In this document: piece after piece, positions 56,932-64,000 of the stretch
Position numbering within the stretch: the first letter of the stretch is position 1
How the letters are laid out: each line of letters starts with the position of its first letter
DNA from: G963677445 sp963677445
Lineage (GTDB): Bacteria > Bacteroidota > Ignavibacteria > Ignavibacteriales > Melioribacteraceae
Direction: 5' to 3'
DNA length: 64,000 nt
Assembly: GCA_963677445.2 (NCBI GenBank)
Contig: CAXXGF010000063.1
Span: forward strand, 62,001-126,000
Position numbers and translations under genes: made by a program
Notes under the pieces: generated by a model
Database searches by the model: none
What the model saw: only the letters and a program-made list of their open reading frames with translations
Told to the model about the DNA's origin: nothing

Positions 56932-59100
56932 TCAGTCAACAAGGCTTAATGAAATTCTTCCCTTTTCAATATTTACTTCTATAATTTTAACATCGATAAT
57001 ATCGGCGACATTCAATACTTCTAAAGGCGATTTAATAAATTTTTTCGCCATTCTGGAAATATGCAAAAGACCATCCTGTTTTACACCTATATCGACAAAG
57101 GCGCCGAAATCGACAATATTCCTTACAGTTCCTTTTAATACCATTCCTTCTTCCAGATCCTCCATTTTAAGGACGTCGCTTCTCAAAATCGGTCCCGGCA
57201 TCTCTTCACGGGGGTCGCGCCCCGGTTTATTAAGGTTTTCCAATATATCAATCAGAGTAGGTTCGCCGACTCCTATTTTTTGAGCGATGTTTTTTATTCC
57301 TTTCTGACTGACATATAACCCGATAAGATTTCCCTTGTATTTTATTTCCCCAGGTTTAGTCCCCACCTCTTTTATCAATTCTACTGTGGGTTTATAAGAT
57401 TCAGGGTGAATAAAAGTATCATCAAGAGGATTATCTCCTCCCGGCACCTTAAGAAATCCTGCCGCCTGCTCAAATGTTTTCACACCCATACCCGACACAT
57501 TCATCAGTTCATCACGGCTTCTGAAGCGTCCATTTGTTTCCCGGTGGAATACAATACTGCGCGCGAGTTTTTTATTTAGTCCCGATACATAAGTCAAAAG
57601 AGAAGCAGAAGCAGTATTTACATCGACTCCCACATAGTTCACACAACTTACAACCACATCATCCAGCTTTTTACCAAGCAGCTTCTGGTCCACATCATGC
57701 TGATAAAGGCCCACCCCAATCGACTTGGGCTGAATTTTCACAAGTTCGGCCAGGGGATCAAGAACCCGGCGGGCAATGGAAATATTTCCTCTCTGGCTCG
57801 CTTCAAGGTCGGGGAATTCCTGCCTTGCCACTTCCGAGGCCGAATAAACCGACGCTCCCGCCTCATTTACAATCAGGTAATGGCAATCGAGGTTATGATT
57901 ATTTATCATTTCGGCAACAAACAGTTCTGTTTCCCTGCTTGCCGTTCCATTGCCAATCGCGATAAGATCAATTTTATGTCTTTCGATATAATCGAGAAGA
58001 ACTCTTTCAGCAGCGGCAGTTTTTTTCTGTGGAGGATGGGGATATATTGTAGCTCCCTCAATATATTTTCCGGTGCTGTCGATTACGGCCACCTTTGATC
58101 CGGAAGCAAATCCCGGGTCAATGCCCATAATTTTTTTACCGGCCACCGGGGCCTGAAGAAGAAGCTGTCGAAGATTTGAAGCAAATATTTCAATCGCGTG
58201 AAGATCAGACTTTTCGGTCATCAGTCCCCTGACCTCCCTCTCAATAGAAGGATAAATCAGCCTGGTAAATGAATCATCCACAACATCTTCGATTATTTCG
58301 GCAAATTCTGTTTCATCGTATTCAAAAAACGCGCTGAATACTTCACCAAGCGCGTCCGGTTTCTGGTAACTTAAAACCACTTTAAGAAAGTTTTCCCTTT
58401 CGCCACGGTTAATCGCCAGCAACTGGTATGGTTTAATCCTGTTCAGCTCCATTTTGAAATCATGATAGATTTCATATACATCCTTCGCTTTTGCCGGATG
58501 TACAGCTTTTTCCGAGGTCTCTTTTGCCGAAACAATACTCGCGGTTTCCATCAGAAAATCACGCACAGCCTGTCGCACTTCGGCGGTGTCGCTGATCATT
58601 TCAGCGATAATATCTTTTGCTCCCTGCAGCGCCTCTTCAATAGAGTTTACACCAAGTTCTTCATCTATAAACTCTTCAAGTTTAGCGTTAAAATCTCCCG
58701 TAAAACGGGGATTTTCTATAATAAATAACGCCAGCGGCTCAAGACCTTTTGCTTTTGCCATTGTACCCCTGGTTTTTCTTTTGGGTTTATATGGCAGATA
58801 AAGGTCCTCAACTTCCTGAAGTTTACTGCACGCCTCAATTTTAGCTTTTAACTCATCGGTAAGTTTTCCCTGTTCTTCTATACTGTTTAGAACTGTAGCC
58901 TTTCTATCTTGGAGTATTGTAAGATAACTATTCCTGTCCTCAATTACCCTGAGCTGTTCCTCATCAAGTCCGCCGGTTCTCTCCTTACGGTATCTGGCAA
59001 TAAAAGGTATCGTGGCTCCCTCACCAAAAAGATCAAGAACAGTTTTAACCTGCTGCACCTGAACACTCATTTCCTCCGCTATAAAACGGGGTATATCCAT
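56932..59100 (-). CDS. tex: Tex-family RNA-binding transcription accessory protein
   Basis: A 722-residue protein starting at ATG 59100, preceded by GAGG. A longer frame begins with TTG and is less likely. Domains in order are helical N-terminal Tex core, YqgF/RNase H-like domain (KIMGIDPGFASGSKVAVID near 330), helix-hairpin-helix pair (LARSIVFHRETNGRFRSRDE then LMNVSGMG), and C-terminal S1 RNA-binding domain (EGMVLKGTVRNIVDFGAFVD). Tex proteins act with RNA polymerase and nucleic acids. Length and order are normal. Confidence 0.95.
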   Translation of the reverse strand: MDIPRFIAEEMSVQVQQVKTVLDLFGEGATIPFIARYRKERTGGLDEEQLRVIEDRNSYLTILQDRKATVLNSIEEQGKLTDELKAKIEACSKLQEVEDLYLPYKPKRKTRGTMAKAKGLEPLALFIIENPRFTGDFNAKLEEFIDEELGVNSIEEALQGAKDIIAEMISDTAEVRQAVRDFLMETASIVSAKETSEKAVHPAKAKDVYEIYHDFKMELNRIKPYQLLAINRGERENFLKVVLSYQKPDALGEVFSAFFEYDETEFAEIIEDVVDDSFTRLIYPSIEREVRGLMTEKSDLHAIEIFASNLRQLLLQAPVAGKKIMGIDPGFASGSKVAVIDSTGKYIEGATIYPHPPQKKTAAAERVLLDYIERHKIDLIAIGNGTASRETELFVAEMINNHNLDCHYLIVNEAGASVYSASEVARQEFPDLEASQRGNISIARRVLDPLAELVKIQPKSIGVGLYQHDVDQKLLGKKLDDVVVSCVNYVGVDVNTASASLLTYVSGLNKKLARSIVFHRETNGRFRSRDELMNVSGMGVKTFEQAAGFLKVPGGDNPLDDTFIHPESYKPTVELIKEVGTKPGEIKYKGNLIGLYVSQKGIKNIAQKIGVGEPTLIDILENLNKPGRDPREEMPGPILRSDVLKMEDLEEGMVLKGTVRNIVDFGAFVDIGVKQDGLLHISRMAKKFIKSPLEVLNVADIIDVKIIEVNIEKGRISLSLVD

Positions 59101-59604
59101 ACTTTCCTCATTCAAAAAATTAAAAAATGTATATTAACAAAATAATCGTAATCGTAAACTGGCGGAGCCAGAATTAACAAAGTTATCGAGTTACTTGGAG
59201 TAAGTCCTCCCCCGTCTTCAAAGAAAAACACTTTGAATCCACCCCCTCCAAAGGGGGATATTTATCGACAAATCCGAGCAATCAGAATGTCCCCCGCCGG
59301 AGGGGGTGGTCCGCCGCGGCGGACTCTTCTTCATTGACAGGGGAGGACTAACCTCGAATAACAGCAAAAATAATACTTGGCAATAAAACTTTCTACTCGT
59401 TGATATATTTCTTACCATTTTGCGTAGAATTTGATTCCTTACGGAGTAAACGATAAAAATTCCAATAAGGAATCACAAACAATAAATCCAAATTAACAAT
59501 GTCACAGGAAAAGCAATCACACTTCCTGACAAACAAAGATATTTTTCATATCTTTGGCAAACAAAATACAGGTGACAAAAATAATAAAACTTTCGGGGAA
59601 TATT
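59101..59604. repeat. Non-coding region with clustered palindromes
   Basis: Contains the hairpin CTGGC-GGA-GCCAG (59159-59171), CCCCCTccaaAGGGGG (59242-59257), CCCCCGCCGGAGGGGG (near 59291), a perfect 16-bp palindrome GTCCGCCGCGGCGGAC (59309-59324), and a second copy of CCATTTTGCGTAGAATTTGA to ACGGAGTAA (59415-59449; compare 39057-39091). These look like remains of short palindromic dispersed elements. No gene recognised. Confidence 0.6.
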
Positions 59605-59955
59605 ATGGAAAAAATAAATGTATATGAAAAGCCTGCATGCACAACCTGCCGGAAAATGATAAAACTGCTTAAAGAAAAGGGTTACGACTTCGACCGGATA
59701 AATTATTATATTGAGCCTTTCACCAGAGAAAAGCTTGAAGAATTATTAAAAAAAGCCGGTATGAAACCTTCAGAACTTATCCGCCGCAAAGGTGATCCCT
59801 ATAAATCCCTCGACATGAAAAATATCAACTATACCGAAGAGCAAATCCTTAATTTTATGGTTGGAAATCCCGACCTGGTTGAACGTCCCATTATAGAAAA
59901 AGGAAATAAAGCAGTACTCGCCCGCCCGATAGAAAAAGCGCTTGAGATACTCTGA
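59605..59955 (+). CDS. ArsC/Spx-family thioredoxin-fold protein
   Basis: A 116-residue protein from ATG 59605, behind GGGGAA. It has the N-terminal CTTC at residues 12-15 (KPACTTCRKMIKLLKEKG), the central PSELIRRKGDPYKSL region and the C-terminal ERPIIEKGNKAVLARP. This is the arsenate reductase/Spx layout. The extra Cys at CxxC is more Spx-like, but length and RPI motif fit ArsC-like reductases. Substrate is uncertain. No arsenic-resistance genes lie nearby. Confidence 0.85.
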   Translation: MEKINVYEKPACTTCRKMIKLLKEKGYDFDRINYYIEPFTREKLEELLKKAGMKPSELIRRKGDPYKSLDMKNINYTEEQILNFMVGNPDLVERPIIEKGNKAVLARPIEKALEIL

Positions 59956-60018
59956 AAATTATTATCCCGCGAATTATCTTAGTAATATGGAGTTATTTAC
60001 AACTTTACAAATAGAAAT

Positions 60019-60069
60019 ATATTTCTTAAATTAGCGTTAAATGCATATTTATAAACATATTTCTTAAAT
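60019..60069. promoter_or_regulatory. 13-bp direct repeat upstream of the R-M regulator
   Basis: ATATTTCTTAAAT occurs perfectly at 60019-60031 and 60057-60069, start to start 38 bp. Between them lies TTAAATGCATATTTA, centred on ATGCAT. The second copy ends 4 bases before the regulator start codon, where a ribosome binding site is missing. It is a natural candidate for autoregulation by the XRE protein. Confidence 0.6.
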
Positions 60070-60073
60070 AGAT

Positions 60074-60310
60074 ATGAGTGTAACGACTAAAAATAGAATC
60101 AAAGCTGTTCTTGCGGAAAAAGAAAGATCCAATAAGTGGCTGGCTGACAAGGTAGGAAGAGCCGAAACAACTGTATCCCGATGGTGTACGAATAAAGTTC
60201 AGCCAACGCTCGATATGTTGGGAGAAATAGCCCATTACCTCGATGCTGATATAAAAGACTTAATTATATCAAAAAAGGTTCAAACAAAACCGGAGAAGAA
60301 GTATGAATAA
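60074..60310 (+). CDS. XRE-family HTH regulator (controller-like)
   Basis: A 78-residue protein, mostly one helix-turn-helix (residues about 8-62), with WLADKVGRAETTVSRWCTNK as the HTH. Such small proteins before methylase genes act as controllers that time R-M expression. It overlaps the next start by 8 bases (the methylase ATG lies inside its last codons), so the two are co-translated. No ribosome binding site is visible, and the transcript may be leaderless or weakly translated. Confidence 0.85.
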   Translation: MSVTTKNRIKAVLAEKERSNKWLADKVGRAETTVSRWCTNKVQPTLDMLGEIAHYLDADIKDLIISKKVQTKPEKKYE

Positions 60311-63300
60311 TCTCCAAAGTATTTTTGAAACGTTAGGTATAAACAAAGGCAATGGATTATATACAACCAAAAATATTTTTTGGCAGAAAGAATGCAATTT
60401 TTCCAATCGGGTAAAAAAACTGATAAAAGAAAAACTCAAACCCGAAGCATTTTTTGTTCTGGAAAATAAACCGCTAATTCTATTTTATGATTCCCCCCGG
60501 GATAAGGAACAGATTCACCGTGCTTTATGGAACTTTAACGAATCACCTGTAATAATTTTTGCCGACATCTCTTCAGTTGAGATTTTCAATGGATTCAGAT
60601 ATGTAAAGGAAAAAGCTTCCCTGGAATCCTTCGGGAGTGGTAATGATTTAAATGATTTTACATATTTTGAAATAGTTTCCGGAAGAACATGGGAAAAATA
60701 TCAATCGGAGCTAAAGTATGAAAACAGGGTTGACCATCATTTATTGAGTAATATTAAAGCTGCCAGAAAAATATTGATATCAATAGAAGGGCTTAATCCG
60801 GAAATAGCAAACGCATTAATCGGGAAAGTAATATTCATCAGGTATCTCATTGACAGAAAAGTCAAGATGGGATTTGAAAAAGAAAAATACTGGACGAATG
60901 ACGATTTTTGTAGGGCGCTTTCAGATCGAAATCGCGCCATTAATTTCTTTAAATACCTTGAAGAAAAATTTAACGGCGATATGTTTATGCTTGATGATTC
61001 TGAATATCAATGCATAAATCAAAATTCACTGAACACGATTATAAACTTATTAAACGAGGAAAACCTGGGGGATGGACAACAATCTTTGTTTAAACTTTAT
61101 GATTTTTCTATTATTCCTGTTGAGTTTATCAGCAATATATATGAATCCTTTATTGGAGAAAGTAATCAGAAAAATGAAGGGGCCTATTATACTCCACTTT
61201 TTTTAGTTGATTATATTTTAAATGAAACCGTTGAGAAATACCACCTGAACTACCCTGGTGAATATAATTGTAAAGTTCTTGACCCGGCTTGCGGTTCCGG
61301 AATTTTCCTTGTTGAAACTTTGAGAAAAATCATTGAGCGATATATTGCTCTGAAGCCTGATATTATAAAAAACACTGATGAATTTAAAGAAAACTTAAGA
61401 ACACTCGCAATTGATAATATTTTCGGAATAGATAAAAATATTGCCGCTCTTCAGGTAGCAATATTTTCAATTCAACTTACACTTTTGGATTATCAACAAC
61501 CTTCGAGTATTGAAACTTTTAAATTTCCAAAACTATTGGACACCAATTTTTTTAATGCTGATTTTTTCGATACAGCAAAAAAATACAATGCAATATTGAA
61601 AGATAAAAAAATTCAGTTTATTCTGGGAAATCCTCCTTGGAAAGGATCAGGGATGGGTTTACTTGGTAAAAAATACTTAAATAATAGAAAGAGGAAAGAA
61701 AAAGGGAAAAAACATTCAATCGCCGTAAATAATGGAGAAATTGCGGAAGGTTTTATTTTACGTGCAAGTGACTTTACAAATCCTAATACTGAAATTTCAC
61801 TGATTGTAAGAAGCAGTATTCTCTATAATTTAGGTTACAATAAAAAAAGAAGCGCGTTCAGGGATTATTGGACAGAAGAATTTTATATAAATAAAGTTTT
61901 TGAGCTTGCCCCTGTAAGGAAGGAAGTATTTGATAAGTCAAATGATCCTTCAATTGCACCGGCAGCCATACTGTTTTATAAATACGCTGATGGAAAAAAT
62001 ACAGATAATAATATTATCGAACATATTACTTTAAAACCCAGTCGTTTTTTTAGTATGTTTAAGATTTTCTTAATTAGTAGAAATGATATAAAAAATATTG
62101 AACAAAAAAGATTAAAAGACTATGATTGGTTGTGGAAAGTTCTTGTATATGGCTCATATCTAGACTTTAATTTCATAAAGAGTCTTAAGGAAAACTATCA
62201 ATCAATTGGTGAAATCATAAAAGACAAGGAGTCATTCGTTGTAAGTACTGGCATTCACTCAAGAAGAAAAGATGTTATTCCACCAAAGAATACCAGAGAA
62301 ATTAAAGATTTTGAAATGATTAAAACAGACGCAATTGGCTTGATGTTTATCGACTACAATAAAAAAGGCGATGTTGATTTTAACAAAATAGATATTATCA
62401 AGGATAAACGTATTTATAAAGCTCCAATGTTACTCATTAGAAAAGGATTGGAAGTAAAAAAATTAAGAACCAAATCTGCTATTTCAGATCGAGATATTAT
62501 TTTTAAAGACGGAATCACCGCAATAAAGACAATTGATCAAGATAGAAAAGTATTAGCAAAAATATCCGCATTGCTATATTCAGATTTATACTCCTATTTT
62601 GCAATCAATACATTTGCTTCTATTGGTATAGAAAGAGAACAAGCACAGAACTATAATAAATTTACCGTTCCGTTTATTAATTGCGAGATTGAAAACCTTG
62701 TCAATAATATAGAAAAATTTAAAAAGAGAATTAAAATAGAAACAAGTAAGCTCATTTGTGATGAAATTGAAATAAGAACATTGGAAGATCAAGTTAACGA
62801 TAATTTATCAAAAATCAACAATAAGATTCTGAATGAATTAAATTTAAATGATGAAGAGCTCGCTCTGATCGATTATGCCTTAAAAATAAACCGACCAATT
62901 ATCACAAGAAACAGCTTTGAATTAGAGAAATTGTTTCGGAGTTTTACAGTTAAAGAAAATGGATTGGAAAATTATGCTAATTTATTTTTAAATCGATTCG
63001 GCAATATCTTAAATGCTAAAAGTCATAGGTTTTTTGCTGAAATATGGCAATCCAGACTAATTATTGGGATATTCTTTAAAATCGGGCCTGTTGCCGAGAA
63101 TACTAATTCAATCATTTGGAAAGATAAAAGCAACGAAGAATTATTAAACTTCGCGATGAAGTTATCTTCTAATAAAATCACGGAAAGACTTTTTGTGCAA
63201 AAAGATTTAAGGGGATTTGAAGAAGACTATTTTTATATTTTCAAGCCAAATGAAAAACGTCTTTGGCACAAAGCTATTGGTTATCAGGATGTTGATGAAT

Positions 63301-63347
63301 TCATGGACGCCATTCTAAAAACAGGTCGGAGAATGAATGTCGGATAA
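60303..63347 (+). CDS. Eco57I-type N6-adenine DNA methylase of an R-M-like module
   Basis: A 1014-residue protein. The methylase core has NEGAYYTPLFLVDYI as motif X (292-306), DPACGSGIF as motif I (SAM binding, 327-335), GIDKNIAALQVA as motif II, and NPPW at 443-446 as the catalytic motif IV. The C-terminal half would hold the target-recognition region. The N-terminal ~250 residues contain ALWNFNESPVIIFADISSVE then IFNGF, reminiscent of a nuclease-like fold without clear catalytic residues. It probably methylates adenine at a specific site. It overlaps the following nuclease-like gene by 11 bases. Base composition is more AT-rich than the housekeeping genes. Confidence 0.88.
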   Translation: MNNLQSIFETLGINKGNGLYTTKNIFWQKECNFSNRVKKLIKEKLKPEAFFVLENKPLILFYDSPRDKEQIHRALWNFNESPVIIFADISSVEIFNGFRYVKEKASLESFGSGNDLNDFTYFEIVSGRTWEKYQSELKYENRVDHHLLSNIKAARKILISIEGLNPEIANALIGKVIFIRYLIDRKVKMGFEKEKYWTNDDFCRALSDRNRAINFFKYLEEKFNGDMFMLDDSEYQCINQNSLNTIINLLNEENLGDGQQSLFKLYDFSIIPVEFISNIYESFIGESNQKNEGAYYTPLFLVDYILNETVEKYHLNYPGEYNCKVLDPACGSGIFLVETLRKIIERYIALKPDIIKNTDEFKENLRTLAIDNIFGIDKNIAALQVAIFSIQLTLLDYQQPSSIETFKFPKLLDTNFFNADFFDTAKKYNAILKDKKIQFILGNPPWKGSGMGLLGKKYLNNRKRKEKGKKHSIAVNNGEIAEGFILRASDFTNPNTEISLIVRSSILYNLGYNKKRSAFRDYWTEEFYINKVFELAPVRKEVFDKSNDPSIAPAAILFYKYADGKNTDNNIIEHITLKPSRFFSMFKIFLISRNDIKNIEQKRLKDYDWLWKVLVYGSYLDFNFIKSLKENYQSIGEIIKDKESFVVSTGIHSRRKDVIPPKNTREIKDFEMIKTDAIGLMFIDYNKKGDVDFNKIDIIKDKRIYKAPMLLIRKGLEVKKLRTKSAISDRDIIFKDGITAIKTIDQDRKVLAKISALLYSDLYSYFAINTFASIGIEREQAQNYNKFTVPFINCEIENLVNNIEKFKKRIKIETSKLICDEIEIRTLEDQVNDNLSKINNKILNELNLNDEELALIDYALKINRPIITRNSFELEKLFRSFTVKENGLENYANLFLNRFGNILNAKSHRFFAEIWQSRLIIGIFFKIGPVAENTNSIIWKDKSNEELLNFAMKLSSNKITERLFVQKDLRGFEEDYFYIFKPNEKRLWHKAIGYQDVDEFMDAILKTGRRMNVG

Positions 63348-63999
63348 TTTGTTGGACGCGTCAAAGTTTATATTTTGCGATTTGGTTTATACAAAAGAAT
63401 TTGAAAATATTCTCAGTAAAATCACTTTATGTTATTTTATGCTTCGGAATAGCAACACAGAAATTCCTTTTCATGATGAAAACGAAATTCGGAATATATT
63501 ATTAAATGGTTATTTAAAAAATTCTGATATAAAAAAACAGATAAATATTACAGAGTATCTTTTTGATAAGGAAACTAACGAAATTCACTCAAAAGGCAGA
63601 GTGGATATTAGAATTATGCCTATTAATCCTTTCATTTCCGATGAAGCTTATTATATTATTGAGTGCAAACGGTTGGATAATAAAGCCTGCAGAGGTGTTT
63701 CCGGATTAAACTACAAATATATTGATGATGGCATTCAAAGGTTTACGACCGGCTATTATTCATCCTACTATAATGTAAATGCCATGATTGGTTTTATCGT
63801 TGATTCCCTGGATATACACAAAAACATTGAGGATATAAATTTTTTGTTATTGAATAAATTTAGAAATATCACTACAATATCAGCCTTGGGAAAAGAAGGC
63901 TTTATTGACAATTATGAATTTCATTATCGCTCAATTCATTTGACAAATGAGAAAAATGAATTAAAACTTTACCACCTGATGTTCAGTTTTGTGCAATAA
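63337..63999 (+). CDS. PD-(D/E)XK-like nuclease paired with the methylase
   Basis: A 220-residue protein, complete at the window edge (TAA at 63997-63999). The stretch GRVDIRIMPINPF ... AYYIIECKRLD gives Asp90 and Glu109-x-Lys111, the D-(x)n-E-x-K catalytic pattern of restriction-type nucleases. N-terminal Glu residues around 47-50 could be the helix acidic residue. It overlaps the methylase stop by 11 bases, so the two are made together. It probably supplies the cutting activity that the methylase chain lacks. More genes may follow beyond the window. Confidence 0.75.
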   Translation: MSDNLLDASKFIFCDLVYTKEFENILSKITLCYFMLRNSNTEIPFHDENEIRNILLNGYLKNSDIKKQINITEYLFDKETNEIHSKGRVDIRIMPINPFISDEAYYIIECKRLDNKACRGVSGLNYKYIDDGIQRFTTGYYSSYYNVNAMIGFIVDSLDIHKNIEDINFLLLNKFRNITTISALGKEGFIDNYEFHYRSIHLTNEKNELKLYHLMFSFVQ

Positions 64000-64000
64000 T

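Noticed and set aside
60303..63347. Methylase as BREX PglX or a DISARM methylase
   Set aside because: No other BREX or DISARM gene is visible, and the neighbours form a simple regulator-methylase-nuclease set; genes past the window edge could reopen the question.
1..64000. tRNA, rRNA and riboswitch genes
   Set aside because: No cloverleaf, rRNA or known riboswitch pattern was recognised by eye; a covariance-model search would be needed to exclude them.

Overview
The window looks like a chromosomal segment of an FCB-group bacterium, most likely Ignavibacteria, Calditrichota or a neighbouring Bacteroidota-like lineage. At least seven genes encode C-termini with the PNPFNP(S/L)T-type sorting domain of the type IX secretion system (T9SS). 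A group II geranylgeranylglyceryl-phosphate synthase, RND/TolC-type genes and the AT-rich, repeat-littered intergenic DNA fit the same picture. This placement is inference; no rRNA or tRNA gene was seen.

Layout. (1) 1-12.9 kb: the 3' part of an IS4-type transposase with a dispersed repeat, trpS, a five-haem c-type cytochrome carrying a T9SS tail, a small secreted protein, two paralogous propeller-like lipoproteins, a tandem family of secreted proteins whose third copy is cut off by a second copy of the dispersed repeat, and a serpin. (2) 12.9-26.8 kb: an NtrC-like sigma-54 activator converges on a ten-gene minus-strand locus. In transcription order this is hybrid histidine kinase, pilin-like protein, PilC, PilB, PilT, PilM-PilN fusion, PilO/PilP-like protein, secretin, receiver protein, and receiver plus phosphotransfer-helix protein. 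A sigma-54-like -24/-12 element and two upstream GGTAA-TTT-TTACC dyads precede the kinase, so the activator, promoter and pilus genes may form one regulatory circuit. (3) 26.8-32.8 kb: a membrane cyclase with substituted active-site residues, an alpha/beta hydrolase, a frameshifted outer-membrane protein, and a SpoU RNA methyltransferase with a C-terminal MarR-like domain. (4) 32.9-38.5 kb: a complete RND efflux operon. (5) 38.5-40.9 kb: repeat-rich DNA with a toxin-antitoxin pair whose PIN toxin is damaged. (6) 40.9-50.2 kb: a T9SS metallopeptidase followed by a five-gene tandem array of T9SS cargo paralogues with a gene-conversion tract. (7) 50.2-60 kb: a frameshifted NUC1-type nuclease, a MarR regulator, a frameshifted TlpA-like lipoprotein, GmhA with the GGGP synthase, Tex and an ArsC/Spx-like protein. 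(8) 60-64 kb: a three-gene restriction-modification-like module (XRE regulator, Eco57I-type methylase, separate PD-(D/E)XK-like nuclease) with a 13-bp direct repeat upstream.

A cross-cutting feature is a set of seven single-base indels, nearly all in homopolymers, each splitting a recognisable gene. None falls in the pilus, RND, trpS or Tex genes. They are either assembly errors or real decay or phase switching in secreted and accessory genes, and raw reads would decide.
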